Shown one piece after another: positions 46,901 through 60,474 of a DNA stretch of 64,000 bases. The DNA is taken from the NCBI GenBank assembly GCA_037074615.1, contig CM073535.1, positions 3,596,001 through 3,660,000 on the forward strand, written 5' to 3'. Each line of letters begins with the position of its first letter. Position 1 is the stretch's first letter. Both the position numbers and the translations under genes were made by a program. Origin of the DNA: Leucaena leucocephala (Eukaryota > Streptophyta > Magnoliopsida > Fabales > Fabaceae). Under the pieces are notes generated by a model. It was given only the letters and a program-made list of their open reading frames with translations. It was not told the DNA's origin and did not search any database.

Positions 46901-49900
46901 TATGTTATCTATATACTCTTTGTATAGTTTCTCTTTTACTGCCTTTTGGTTTTGTTTGAAAAACTGCAGAGAACCTTCTTTTTTGGTCATAGTTTTTTAA
47001 ATCTATAAAATGTAATATCTTCCTTTTTGTAAACCCTCTTCTACTGATTTGTTTGATTGAGTAGGTTGTGCTATCTCAAAGTGGTGGATCAAATAAAGGA
47101 GGCTTCACTATAGTATCTTCTAATACAAAAAGCAGCATCCATCTAGATGGAGTGTTCAACATCATCTCATATGATTTGGTTCCAAAGCTACAGAATATGC
47201 TTATGGCATCCAACTTTAAGGTCAGAGCCATCCAGTTATCTAATTTTTCTGACTTTCACTTTAGTTCTGCTTCTAATTTCCTTTTAGAAAGTAATAAGGT
47301 TTCTAAATAGAAGATTTCTTCTATATATATCTGTGTCATGATTTGTAAAATAACTGCTGAAACATTAAATTTGAAGTAAGCTGTCATGTTTGTACTTGGA
47401 AGGTTCATTATGATCAATATTGCATTATGCTAGCCTGTTAAAAGATGGCATCGTGTGTGACATAATGGTTTGGTTGACGATGCTAATATGGCCACTCAAA
47501 TGGAACTCTGACCTAGACTACATTATTTTTCATCTCCATCGTCAATTCCATGAGTTAATGCAATTAGATTCTGTTGGTGATGGGGACAGGAACAATATTA
47601 TACCCTTTTTGAAACTTTGACTATGTTAAACCAAGGTAAATTTTTGGGACTAAAATAAATCGAGTGAAACTTTAGTGGAATAAAGTGAATTTTAGCCTTA
47701 TTTTTATTTCCTCTTGTAGTGTTTTATGAAGTAAATGGATTAAGCCAATAGATAATATTTTCTTTTACATTTTCTAATTGTTATTGGGCTGTATGATGTG
47801 ATATCCGAGCTTTTCCTGAAGTAAATGGATTGAGCCAATAGAAAATATTATCTCGTGTGTGTTCATATTTGGTCTTTGAAGTTTTTAACTGATTAAGTTC
47901 ATAAATATTCTTATCAGTGAAGTACTTCATTCAGGTTGTGATTGCAGATGAGTCGCACTTTCTGAAAAATGCTCAAGCGAAGAGAACTACTGCTTCTCTT
48001 CCAGTTATAAAGGTATTCTAATCTTGAAAACCATAATTACATTGACATACTTGCTTCTGATTTCTTTACTTTTATATTAAGCTCATGGTCAATGAATAAA
48101 TCACCTTATTTGAAAATTTGAAAATCACTTCTTTTTAAGCTTAAACAAACAGGTCCTTTATCCTTTTTTCTTTATAGATGAGCCCCATAATAAGTATCAT
48201 TAGTCATTAGAATTCTATTTTTCTTTTTTGCAGAATAATGGTCTTAGTAGATTGATTCCATTGCAACTAATTTTTTTCTTAGCTCATAGAACTGAATTGT
48301 ACTGAGGGTAGAGAATAGATCATGGTCATTGGAATTGATCCATTACAATTAATTTTTACTAACCTTGCAGAATGGAATTGCATTGCTTAGAGATGATAAC
48401 ATGTACTTTGGCAATTGTTACCCCTTCGTTAAAGTAGCATATTGACTCTCAGGATAATGTAAATAAAAGGAATTATTCAAAACCTTTATTCCCATCCTCC
48501 TTGAAAGAAATCCTAGTTTCATATGTGAAAGTGAAACATTCTGTTGGAACTTTCTGTTTTAACCTGTTTTTTAATTCTAGAGTCACAATAGAGTCAACCA
48601 GCTTAATATCAATCTCTTGATCTTCCTTATGCATTTTGTTTTCCTGCCAAAACTCAATGTGTAAGTGTAACATTGTCAGAAAGCTCAATATGCAATATTG
48701 CTTAGTGGAACTCCTGCTTTGTCCCGACCAATTGAACTATTCAAGCAGGTATTTTCTCTTTGTCAATTTATCTCAGTTGTAATACTTTGTTAATGATTCC
48801 AGCCAGGAAAAAACTTGTTAATGATTGACATTGTTGGAATCTTCGCTTTTGATCATATTGTTTGCAATTGTGCTCAACAGCTGGAAGCATTGTATCCTGA
48901 TGTTTATAAAAACGTCCATGAATATGGTAACAGATACTGCAGGGGTGTAAGTCATTTCTTTTAACATACAGATAAGATTCTTTAAACTAGCCAGTTCTTT
49001 TTCCGTTATTAATTTCATGTTGGGTGTTGTCCACATTTTGTTATTATATTGGTCTTCCAGGGAATGTTTGGAGTCTACCAAGGTGCAAGTAACCATGAAG
49101 AATTGCACAATTTGATGAAAGCAACAATGATGATTCGCAGGCTTAAAAAGGACGTTCTTTCTCAACTTCCTGTAAAGCGCAGGCAACAGGTAAGTATAAC
49201 CATCACTATATAAGCTGCTTGTAGACTTGCAAGCCTGTGAACAGCTATTTCTTTTTTATTGCTGTACACTAAGTTAATAGCATATTCCCCCCATATGGTC
49301 AGCTGGCGATCAGATATAAGAATTGAAACCATGAATTATTGTTCTTTAATGCATGCACGTGAAGCACAAATTCTGTGGGTGTGTGTGGTGTGTAGGGATC
49401 TGCTTTGGCTTTGACATGTGTAAAATGTGCCGAATTTGATTATCTTATTCTTTTATTTTCAATCTTTTATCTATGGGTATGGTCATATTTGATGAGGGAC
49501 ATGCAACATCTTGGCACTGGCTTTAGTAAATAATACAATACTGGCCCCATTTACTGCAGTAGTGGGGAGAGGGGGTAGGGTGGCAGAAGAAAAAGTCTGA
49601 GCAAGGAGACTTTGGGTGTCAAGGAGGGGGATGGGATGGGAGAAAGGTGAAAGACAGTGCCTCTTTTAGTTGGATTGGTTGTGGCGAACCTTAGTAATGG
49701 TCTCATACCTGTACAATTTATATGATTTTTTTTTCTTTTTAAGTCTGAGAGCGTCCTTGAGAGGCCTCCTTAAGTGAATTAGGTTGAATTAATTATTTTC
49801 CATTTCAATATTTTTAAATAATTACTGTAACCATTTTTAAACTTGATTTTCCTCCTGCTTGGTGCTTATTTTTATTGTGTATGCATAAAAGTGTATTTTA

Positions 49901-52900
49901 CTATTTTTTCCTAAAAAGTTTTCTAATATTCAATTCAATGTTGAATATACAATTCGATCATGTTTCCTAAAAACATGATTAAAGAAAAGAAATTCCTTTG
50001 ATATGTGAGGTCACTAGAGGGCACTCTTGAAACATTGTTTTCCTTGAAGAAAATTTCTTGTTTGGTTTGAATAAAATGTTGTGGATCTAGTTCATATGCA
50101 AAACAGTGATTTCCCTACATTTGATTTTATAGAGAGACAATATTTCCTTGACACAAATTGTCTGGCACCATGGGTGCTTCTTTGTGGACGCTTTTGCCCG
50201 CTCTTGCTTGCATGTTTATAATGCAGATTGGATGGAAGTGTTCAATTAAATGTTGTTAATTATTTAATGTCAACTTGATCCTCAGGTCTTCCTAGATTTG
50301 GGTGCCAAGGACATGAAACAAATCAATGCTTTATTTCGGGAGGTAATTCAATATATTGGGATTTTTTTTACACTGAATATTCTCTGATTTTATTTATTGT
50401 GCATCTTGAGAGGTTAAGGTTAGCAACATTTAATATTGTGAAGTACTCCCTCTAGTCCTAAATATAAGAGCTAAATAACTAATTCATACATATTAAAGAA
50501 ATTAGTTATTTGTGCAAACAGTTTGTTGGTTTCCCTGAAGTACCCTAAACTGCCCCTATTGATTGCATGCAATAGGGGTAGTTTTGGGGTAAATGATAAA
50601 TGTGGAGGCAAAGGAGATTGAAGTTGTACATTTAGGGCAGGAGGGAATACTATTTAAGTTAGATATTGAATGCAATTCTTTTATGTCTTGGTAATTTTTT
50701 TTGCTCAGTTCATTGTATTCTTGATCATTATACTGAGAAGCATTGTATAGTTTTGTGCAATGCCCTACCAGTAAACTGGTTTCTTTTTTCTTGACTCTTC
50801 GTGGTTCTTGATGTCACATAAATTTTTATATTTCTTGTGAGTTCATTAATTTTGGGTGTCTATCGTTCACCTTTCATGGACATGTTGCCTAGATGAGAAC
50901 TGAGGACTCTATTTCCAGTAGGCAACTTCGACTCTGGTTAATTTTTCTCTTGAACCACGGCGTTGAAGTTTCGCTAAATATGTACATGGAAGTTGTGATA
51001 ATCGTGTATTGCATATGTCAGTGGAGGTAGAGTAAGCCAACTTATAAGCATTTTTTTGCAGTTGGAGGTTGTTAAAGCCAAAATTAGGGCATCCAAATCA
51101 AAAGATGAGGCTGAAACGCTTAAGTTTACTCAAAAACATCTTATTAACAAGGTATGGTTGGAAGTTCTGCAGTGGAGTTTGGGATGCACAGTATGTTTAA
51201 AATAGGTTAATAGTTCAGTATAACATCTGCACACAGCACATGCACTACCTTGTATGATCGGTCCAAATCATTATGATCATTAAATGTGATTGAACTTTGA
51301 ACATTGTTGGTCAAAACAAAAATCTGAATATTTATTTGTTTATTTGCAGATATATACTGAATCCGCTGAAGCCAAGATCCCAGCGGTTCTTGATTATATT
51401 GGAACTGTGATTGAGGTATTCCTTCCTTAAAGTCTTTTAAAGAAGTCTAAGAACAATATTTTCTACTAAATGTACAAAAAGAAATGAGAGATCTGTCTCT
51501 ATTTTGCCTTTTTGCTTGCTTATATGCATCTTTAGCGTTTGTCAAATTATTCTTAGTAATTAGGTTAGGGTAATTTTTCTTATTTATTAATAAAATCTAC
51601 TCTTCTCGTTAGTCATCTCTTTCCCTCTCTTCAAGTAATTTTTTGCTATTAGTTCTATATCACGACCTCTATAATTCTGGCAAGAGTGCAAGACTCAATA
51701 TGGAAATATGTTTCCTAAACTCGCACACTTGAGTACGTGACTCATTAACTAGCATGTTAAATAATTATTTATTATTGATAAACATGCATCTTTTTGTGAT
51801 TTCTTCTGGTCTACCTTTTGTTATGTTAATATCTAATGATTGTTGCAGGCAGGTTGCAAGTTTCTGATATTTGCCCACCATCAGCCAATGGTAGATTCAA
51901 TACATGATTTTCTAATTGTAAGACCACTCAACTTTACTGGGCTTATCATGAAATAATCAACACTTTACAAATTGTTCCAAACTATATAGAAAAAGAAGGT
52001 GGGTTGCATCCGCATTGATGGCTGCACAGCTGCTGCATCTAGGCAAGCGTTGGTTACGGATTTTCAGGGAAAGGATTCTATAAAGGCAGCTGTGGTATGG
52101 TTTCCTTTACATTGTTCTTTGTAATTATTCTTCTTTTTTCTGTTAGATTGCTTGCAAGATTGGAATCTTGTTTTGGGGTATAGTGGGCGTCGATATTGTA
52201 ATCAACATTTCTTTATGTTCTCCTGCAGCTATCTATCAAAGCTGGAGGAGTTGGGTTAACTTTAACTGCGGCAAGCACTGTCATTTTTGCGGAACTGTCC
52301 TGGACCCCAGGTGACCTAATTCAAGCAGAAGATCGCGCTCATAGAATTGGCCAGGTATAGTTGGGAAATTGAAAGAATCGGAACTAGTTGAACTATACGC
52401 CTTTGATTAATTCAATCGTGTGAAGTGCTGGTTTATTATTATTATTTGTTTTTTGTGTGGACATCTGAAGAAACTGTGATAAGATTCTCTGTAGCTGTAA
52501 GATCTCCTATCACCAATGGACAGTTTATGCTGTACGGTACTAACTTTTGGTGGTTTTTGTTTTCAGGTATCTTCAGTAAACATATACTACTTGCTAGCGA
52601 ATGATACAGTTGATGACATCATATGGTAGGTTCACTAGTTTTTTGGTGCTCTAGGTTTGGTATTAATTTGATGCCGTTAAACAGATTTTGATAATCTTAT
52701 AATTTACTTTGTAGGGATGTAGTGCAGAGCAAATTGGAAAATTTGGGACAGGTACGTCTCTTTACTTTGAGAGCTTACCTAACTATTTTACCGAAAAGGA
52801 AAGTATATCCTCCACTAAGCCAAATCTCATGCTTTTTTTTAAGCTTGAAGGAAAAGTTAAGACTAAAGTGGATCTTATAGTTTAGATTGACATTTCTGGG

Positions 52901-53086
52901 AAGTATTCTGAATTTCAGTAATTGAACTATCAGATGTTAGATGGCCATGAGAACACCATGGAGGTTGCAGCCAATCAGCCAGGGAATAGCCCTGCAAAGC
53001 AGCTAACTCTTGACCCCTTTGTGAAAAGATGTAATAAGATGGATGAGCCAGAAGAGCAGCCCGACCCAAAACGCCTCCGAAACTGA
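43990..53086 (+). CDS. CHR18: SMARCAL1-type SNF2 ATPase (CHR18-like)
   Basis: Twenty-four exons give 700 residues: 43990-44220, 44651-44714, 45003-45091, 45236-45291, 45434-45509, 45869-45935, 46072-46138, 46227-46293, 46687-46770, 46858-46899, 47065-47220, 47935-48012, 48680-48748, 48881-48946, 49061-49189, 50286-50342, 51062-51151, 51350-51415, 51849-51917, 51990-52094, 52229-52354, 52567-52625, 52715-52751, 52934-53086. It is a nuclear DNA-dependent ATPase related to SMARCAL1/ZRANB3 annealing helicases that act at stalled forks. An acidic N-terminus (MELDDWDLSAEDLD) precedes a HARP domain (VSVKLFLHSSGDIAAKF to AKERLWTFPL). The SNF2 motor has motif I DEMGLGKT, motif II DESH, motif III LSGTP, then IFAHHQPMVDSI, SIKAGGVGLTLTAA and motif VI AEDRAHRIGQ. 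The exon 8 donor is GC, not GT (CAG|GCAATT). It converges on the DGAT3-like gene. Confidence 0.94.
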
Positions 53087-53946
53087 CCCACAAGTTCTGC
53101 AAAATGGGGTTCATGGATTCTTGTACCCATACCGGCACACTTCAAGCTCATGTAAGCTGTAGTAATAGAATTGTCCAAAAGCTTTTTATGAGTCAAGGGA
53201 GGGCCTTCTCAACTATACAAGGAGGCTTGGATAAGTAGTTTGTTAGAATGACCACATAAAGCATGTTGCTGAAGTTGGGAATTAGTTTTGAGAAACGTTG
53301 GATGGGAAGAGTATGATCTATCCTAGCACACATTTTTGAGTCGACGTCCACTTTATGGCGCAAGGCTGTCTGCTGTGGGGAATGTACAGGGTATTCTATC
53401 ATATACATGACACTTCTTAAGTTACTTCATTAGTTAGAAATTTAGAACATGGAAGATAGTGAATTATTTTCAGTGCGCTTGGCTATCCTTACCCTATAAC
53501 TGCAAGAAACATTTTTTTTTTAAATTGAAAAAGAAGAGGTAAGAAAAGAAAGAAACAAAAGAAAAATGAATAGCACAAGGAACTCAGACTTGTATGCTAG
53601 TGGTTTTTCTGCTCGCGCTAGCTTGAACAACCGTTCCCACTGAAAACATTGAAAACTCTTCCAAGAATTGAAAACTTTAAACGTTGATCGGAAAAGGTGC
53701 ATACATTAATAATAATAATTATAGTTAGTTAGAGATTTTCCTTTTGTATAAAATTAAAAAAAAAATGATTGAATTTATCCATCATTTTAGAATAGAATAA
53801 AATCTCATTTCTTTCTAAACAATATCGACATCAAACAGAACAAATCGGATCTATAGCCACAGAAGGCGTCCCATGATCACCTGACTAATCCAAACGCATA
53901 ACTTAGAGACATAATTAGAACTTTTTTATGTCGCTCAAATCCATAG
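53087..53946. other. 3' intergenic region between two convergent genes
   Basis: This 860-bp stretch holds the 3' UTRs of CHR18-like (+) and DGAT3-like (-). Short frames on the reverse strand near 53193-53702 have no family features. Confidence 0.6.
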
Positions 53947-55456
53947 TCAAGGAGCAGCAGCAGCGCCAGAACTGGGATCACTCTGATTCTCCCCAAAGAG
54001 ACTAGCCACGATAGCATCCACGTCCCCCAAAGAAACCCCAATGTAGAGGGGGTTAGTAGGAATCTTGACAGAATCATTATTTAATCCCTCAGTAAGACCT
54101 CCAACAGAATTTTGAACCCTCACATTGGGACCATTTTTGCACTTCCCCATGCACTTGCAACCTACAACAGCGCCCTCAGCGCCCACAACCCTCTCAAATT
54201 CTTGAAGCAATGCAGGAGCTCCTGACTTTTTGCACTTGTTACCCATGCAGACTTCAATCCTCTTTTGAGGTGCGGTGGTAGTAACTATATTATCAAATTT
54301 AGAGCCAACATAAATGCTGCTACTATTAGTATCACTAGAGATTGCTTTTGCATGATGTGCACCAAGCTCACAAAGGTTCTCATGAGCAGTCCTTCCTTGA
54401 GACAAAGAGCTTGGTGGGGAGAGCAAAGCAGCCTCCTGAACAGGTGACTGTAATTGATCTGTGGTTGCTGAGGCAAGGGCGGTACTTGCTCTAAGGCTGC
54501 GCATATCAACCATCTCCTCCCCACAGTCGCTGTCACTTGATTCAGATGAAGATGAAGATTCACAATCAGGTGCAGTTTTCATCCTAGCGGCTTTTAGCTT
54601 GGCTTTCTCTTGTTTCTTTAGTCTCTTCATTTCCTTATTCTCTGCTTTTAGTTGTTCGAGTTGTTTCAGTAAAGCCTCAGCAGCATCCTGTGTACAGGAA
54701 AGAACAAATGAGAGAATGACACACATGGGGAGATGAGCTCCACCAACAATTTACAACAAAATATAATCCAGGAATTTACACAATCCATTCAACGTCCACG
54801 TCTTGAAGTTCACACAACCTAATTTTTTTTTTTCATTTTTCCAAGAAAAAGGAACTAACAAGGTACATTTCTTTTCTAAGGACAAATCTTCGCGCTTCCA
54901 TACCTAATTATCAAATCTTAAAATGCACGTGTATTACCAGCTAACATAAAAACAGATAATTGATAAACACAAAGTTTATTGCTTCCCAAAAATGAAGTAA
55001 CGTCACCGCAGATCGACAGAATTATGTGAAGCACAAGAATAAAAACACGAGACTCACCGAGGTTAGCTTCCACTGAGCTTCCTCCAAGAAATTAAGCTTT
55101 TCCGTGTCCAAAGAGAACCCCAATTCAGAGGCCATCGACAAGCCGTTGTACAACCCCTTGAGCAGGTTCATCTTCTTCTTGGTTGTCAGAACTGCTGAAC
55201 CCTTTTGCTTGTCCCTACCACCGCACCTAGGCGTTGAAGGCTGATAATACTGGAGATGCCCATTGTCAGAAAATCCAGAATCCGATCTAGCCCTCACCAA
55301 AACCCTAATACCCCTAATGCGCCCATTAAAACGAGTCCCATCACCACCCACATCCACCGACCCGCCGGACGTTAATCGCCGATGAAAAGACAAGCTATCA
55401 GTTCCAGCGCCGTAGGTGTTGCAGACCCGCTGAAGAACAGTGCCGGACACCTCCAT
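53947..55456 (-). CDS. DGAT3: DGAT3-type protein with thioredoxin-like 2Fe-2S domain
   Basis: Two exons on the reverse strand, 55456-55058 and 54687-53947, give 379 residues. It belongs to the plant DGAT3 group, soluble proteins reported to have diacylglycerol acyltransferase activity, unlike membrane DGAT1 and DGAT2. The N-terminus (MEVSGTVLQRVCNTYGAGTD) leads to a basic region and the block NLLKGLYNGLSMASELGFSL. A Lys/Glu-rich coiled coil spans the exon 2 start (LKQLEQLKAENKEMKRLKKQ), then a Ser-rich acidic stretch. The C-terminal third is the thioredoxin-like ferredoxin fold, IEVCMGNKCKKSGAPALL and VGCKCMGKCKNGPNV, whose Cys residues are expected to bind a 2Fe-2S cluster. Size is close to Arabidopsis DGAT3. 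Some studies question the enzymatic role, so treat the activity as family-level. The CHUP1-like gene follows upstream on the same strand. Confidence 0.9.
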
Positions 55457-56330
55457 AGCCTAAGAATCGGAGAAGGAATTTGCCTCCCAGTTTTCTTCTT
55501 CAGTGGACTTCTGTTTCTCCCGTTTAAAGAGAGGAATTCATATCCGAATTCATTGGAAAACCACGTGGACGTTTAGGATTTGTTTAATAATGACGTGTCA
55601 CTCTCTCTGGCTTCACGCCTGGAGGCGCCTGACCGCTATATGTTTCCCACGCTTTTTCTTCTTCCAAACACACGAACAAGATCAATCTAACCCGTTCAAT
55701 GTTGTTTTAGATATCGTACGGTAAATAATTTAACCACGTGGTAACACTTAGGCTGCCGTTGCGTTACTGTACTTCTTGGACGTGTCATTCTTTTTCCCAA
55801 ACCTTGGACGTGTCATTCGAACATTATATTTTTCCTTTCATTTAAATTAAAATATTATTTATTATAAATAATATTATTTTAAATATCACTTTCTACTTAT
55901 TTTAGTGATAAATAAATATATATTATATCTTAAATAATATGATTTGTTAAAATCTTTATATTTATTTGAATGATATTTTATATTGATATTGTTATATTAA
56001 TTACATTGAAGGTCCTAAATACACTAATAATCATAATGACATTTTTTTGGATTGATAACGAAGAACTTTAAAAAAGAATAGGATTTTCAATGGCTTCAAT
56101 ATTATTTATGAGTTGTTAGGATAAAACTATCACTGGTACTCTATTATTTTTTAATGATTTCTTGTCTTCTTTCAATGATGTGTGGGGTGACGAAAATTTT
56201 ATTTTAATTCAATAATATTTTATATAAAATAATAAATGAATTGTTTAGCTTAAAAAATTATTTAATTTATTCAAGTTATATGAATTAGATATGTATAATA
56301 TATTTTTGGTTTCATGAGACATGTTAGTCT

Positions 56331-56469
56331 TGAATGGAAAGCCAACCTACAGCTCATGGCCGTACATTTGAGGGATTAGTTGGAATTGACAGTGAGAATT
56401 TGAATGGAAAGTCAACCTACAGCTCATGGCCGTACATTTGAGGGATTAGTTGGAATTGACAGTGAGAAT
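56331..56469. repeat. Near-perfect 70-bp tandem duplication
   Basis: Copy 1 is 56331-56400 and copy 2 is 56401-56469. They begin TGAATGGAAAG and end GACAGTGAGAAT, with a single C/T difference near the eleventh to twelfth base. The identity indicates a recent event. Confidence 0.95.
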
Positions 56470-57424
56470 ACAAGGCTATAAATGGAGTAGACCTCAAATT
56501 TTTTAAAACCTTACATATCACAATTCAACTCGCAACTATCGCATAACTCAATCACTATTCATCGTTTTTCAACGGTTTTACGATTTTTAAAAATCACTAT
56601 TTCACTGTAATTTTAATTATAATATTTAAAATAATATTATAATTTTTATATATTTAAATTTATATTTAAAAATAATAGATAATTCACCTTATTTAATATT
56701 AATATTATTTTTTAAAAAAAAATACTTCATCCCTTACTTATATTGTAGATAAATTTAACATTTTTTTAATAAAATTTTATATAAAAAAAAAGTATTTAGC
56801 CAGCAAACATCATGAAAAAGAAATAGGGCCAATGTCTTTAATGGATACAAATTAATTTATACAATTAAATTAATTCTTCTCAAATTTTAAATATATCATA
56901 TCCTAAATATAATATTTTAATATATTTTATCTTTAATAGTTATTATTTTTTAATTTAATTTATCTAATTTATAAAATAATATATAATTTAGTATTATATA
57001 AAAATATTTTAAAAAAATTATATCAAATTTTATTAGAACTAAGTAATTTATATACCTTCATTAATTTATTTAAATTAATCAAATAATTTTTAAATTAAAG
57101 ATAGAAAAGTATCAATTATAATATTTATATTAACTAAATATTACTAATATTAGTTTTGGAGGGTGCTTTCTTGTATGATTAAACACCAAAGTATAGATAG
57201 AATTAGCCTTGTCAGTTGAATTAACCAAATATGATGAACTTAAATCTGACAATTACTTTTCATAAACATGATCTATATTCAATAAAAATATTAATAACAT
57301 CAAGTAAGCGCAAAATATAAGGATGCATTAAACATGCATGTCAATTATTATAGTAGAGCTCAGTAAACATTAAGTGATGTACCTAAACACGGCAAAGCTT
57401 TTCTTTACAGAAATAGATATGAAC

Positions 57425-57431
<7 letters not shown>

Positions 57432-57461
<30 letters not shown>
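57432..57461. repeat. (AT)n microsatellite
   Basis: A perfect 30-bp AT dinucleotide tract in the intergenic region downstream of the CHUP1-like gene. Confidence 0.95.
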
Positions 57462-57463
<2 letters not shown>

Positions 57464-57699
57464 CTACGCCATTGACACTTTTGACAGATTAGCCATTTCA
57501 CTTACTCAACTACCCTATTATGGAACGTTCTCTCTTCAAAACCTCTTTTGATATTCCTGTGTTTTTCTTCTGAAAGGTTGATACTTGATCCTGTTCTTGC
57601 AACCATTGACCCCTGGACATCATAAGGAAAAGAATAACGAATGCTTAATTGCTATTTCTTCTAACCATTAGGTCTCTAGCACCCAAAATCAGTGGCTTC

Positions 57700-60474
57700 T
57701 CAGGATGATGGTATGCCGGCTAAAAGTTCTCGAGATCCTGCCAGGTTTCCCGGGACACGTTGCCTTATTTCTTCGAAGGCACATAACGTTTCTGAGTCCA
57801 AACCTCCAGCAAACTGCAGAAAACATACAGGATAACTGGATGGTAAGAATTGATTTACAGAAGATGTCCACAAGCTTCAACCAGCGGTGAACATTTTAAC
57901 TTATCACAGTACATGATAATTTTAACAGCTCAATGCATTAAATAGTAGCCTAAGGTAATATGTGCTGTCTGATCACTCACTGATGAACATTTCCAGATAA
58001 ATTAATCATAGTTAGAATTGTTGGAAAACCAATATTGATGCAGTGACATGTCTGGAGATTTTGCTCCAAAAAATTACCTGATGTGCCCTATATGCAAAAT
58101 GCACACCCTGAAGCAGAAGAGATTCTTGACTTGATTCTCTGTCTGAGTTCCGAATGGATTCAAGCTCCATTGTCACTCTTTTCATGTACATCTTTACCAG
58201 AGTCATGGAATGCTTCTTTATCTGCAAAAAGCAAATGGGTATAAAGTAAATGCCAAAAAATGATTGATGGGCAATGCCATTAAGTATTCATATCTCTATT
58301 CAAGCATTGATCAGAGCCAAAAGGCAGAGTTTCATTATGGTTCTCATATGCAGAGTACAAACATAAAACTATATACCTTGGACATAATTCCTGAATCAAG
58401 CATCCAAGCTGTTGGAATTTTCAAGTCCTGATATGATCGCATGACAGAATTTCGCAGCTTGATTAGCTTCTGTATGCTTCGCTCAGACCTACCAAAACGA
58501 GACACGAAAGAGGACATAAATAGCATCATCATTCATAAGTCTGGCACGTTTTGAACTAATAGATAAACAAGTTATATCTTGATATATTTTTTTACTTGTC
58601 TAATAAGCTGGCCATCTTTTTCAAGGCAGCGCCACAAGGAATGTCAGGATCATCCTTAAATGAGGAAATCTCCTGTTCTAACAACTTAAGATCGCGATAT
58701 TCAACTGCAGCTTCTCGCAAGGCATCGGCTTTCCTCTCAGGCCAGTTAAAATGCTTCAAGACCGCTTGCTCATCAGCCTGTAGAAGATAGAACAAGCAGC
58801 CAGTAGATTTGAGAAACTGACCAAACTAATCAATAGATTTCATCGAAAACTTACCAATGATGAGAGTTGATCATCAAGCCAATCTACAAACTTCAGGACA
58901 TCTTCTATATCTGAGTATGCTATATTTACCACCTTCTTTATAAGGTCATTAATGAATTCTCCTTTAGTTTCGATGTCTGTCCTTATCTAGATAAGATTGC
59001 CAGCCATTAATGCTACATACTCTGAAGTTAATTACAGACAACAGGATTATATCCAAAAATTGATCATTTGCCAACACAAAAATGCTTACTGCTAAGAGAT
59101 GGGCTGAACGGTTTTGAATTTCTCCAACAATGCTACTGTGTGCGCTTAAAGCCACTGGTTGATGGAAGTTCCCTGATCCTCTTGGATTTTTCTTCACTTC
59201 TTGCTTCTTTAAAGCATGATACAAATCAACAATTACAGGGGCCTTTTGGGTGATAGATGCTCTTGTCGGAGGCCTAGATGGGATTGGAGGTGGTAGTGGT
59301 GGCGGCAGCGGTGGTGCAAGACATGGGCCGGGTGGAGGCTTTCTTCCAATACTTGCGGCTTCAGGAATAACACGTCCTGAAGCTGGTGTTGGAATCGGTG
59401 CTTTAACAAAACCTGCTTCAATAGTCTCAACCTTTTTAATCTTCGACCGCTCCAATTTGTCAGCGATGAGTCTTTGTATGTCTTTAAATTTGCTACTCTG
59501 GTGCTCTCCACTTGTCTCCTTCTTCATCCATGATAAAAATCAGAATAATCTCTCAGTAAACTGGTAATTAATTAGGTATTATATATAAGTATAAATCTTA
59601 TAATCAGTCTCATTTTCCTCTTAAATTAATGACATGGAAGGTCCCAATCGAACAGTGGAAAATGTAAATGATCACGAAAAATGGGCTAAACCTTGAAAAT
59701 GTAAAGCATAATTGCAATTAATAATTTTATGGGGAAAAAAAAAGGAGAAACAGAGGTTCAAGGAAATTCTCTGTTTGAAGCCAGGTATATCAGAACCACA
59801 AAAAATTTGATTATCACCTTTTCACGGGTGCTAACTTCAACTAACTTGGCCTCAGCGGCACCGAGATTTTCGGTTAGCTTCCTGTTCTGAGACTTCAATT
59901 CAACGTTCAAGCTCTTAACTTTATCCAATTCAGCCTTCAAGGCCACCAATTCAGACTCCAAATTCTTGATCAAATTTTCGCTCAAATCAAGTTTCTCCAG
60001 TAATTCCTTCTTCCCACTCGGTTCATCTTCATTCTTTCTGAAACCAAAATCCCCAAACCGTCGTCGTGGCCGAGCGAATTGCTCTACTGCAAGACGGTTC
60101 ACAAAACGACCCATCACGAATTTGGCCTCGTCGGTTTCCTTAGCCTTTTGAGATCCCACAACTACCTCACCAGATTTTGGCTTGTTGAGCAAAAGAACCC
60201 TTTTACCCTTGGAATTGTTCTTCATGTCTGGAGGTACCGACTTTGCTCTTGATGATGATGATGATGGAGATGGTGATGTTGAGGAAGGTGATGATGATGA
60301 CCCACTGACAGTCTCCGGTGATTTTGGAGAATCTTTGATCTTAGAAGGGGCTCTCAAACGAGAAGCCGTTAGGCTCTGCTGGGACTTGTCACTAAGCTTG
60401 CATAAACTTCTTGCTGCTGCGGTGGTCGCCGGAAGTGGCTGCGGTGGTGCTGGCGGCGGCGTCACTTGCTTCAT
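57700..60474 (-). CDS. CHUP1-like protein (hydroxyproline-rich glycoprotein family label)
   Basis: Seven exons on the reverse strand give 590 residues: 60474-59818, 59521-59090, 58986-58855, 58777-58596, 58488-58377, 58221-58078 and 57813-57700. The N-terminus is Pro/Ser-rich (MKQVTPPPAPPQPLP), followed by a coiled coil from about residue 160 (LDLSENLIKNLESELVALK). A proline tract, PPLPPPLPPPIPSRPP, could bind profilin or SH3-like partners. The C-terminal half is the conserved CHUP1 homology region: GEFINDLIKKVVNIAYSDIE, FVDWLDDQLSSLADEQAVLK, FNWPERKADALREAAVEYRD, then RVPGNLAGSRELLAG near the end. CHUP1 links chloroplasts to actin; this shorter member lacks the N-terminal hydrophobic anchor, so its role may be cytoskeletal but is not established. 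A non-coding exon upstream is likely, because an acceptor (TTGCAG) lies 24 bases before the ATG. Exon 2 could start at 59518 instead. Confidence 0.9.

Larger units (their letters stand above)
55457..57699. other. Intergenic AT-rich region with a 70-bp tandem pair
   Basis: The first 300 or so bases are the probable promoter of the DGAT3-like gene. The rest is strongly AT-rich with no recognised gene. It contains a near-perfect 70-bp duplication at 56331-56469 and an AT tract at 57432-57461. The right end is the likely 3' UTR of the CHUP1-like gene. Confidence 0.55.
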
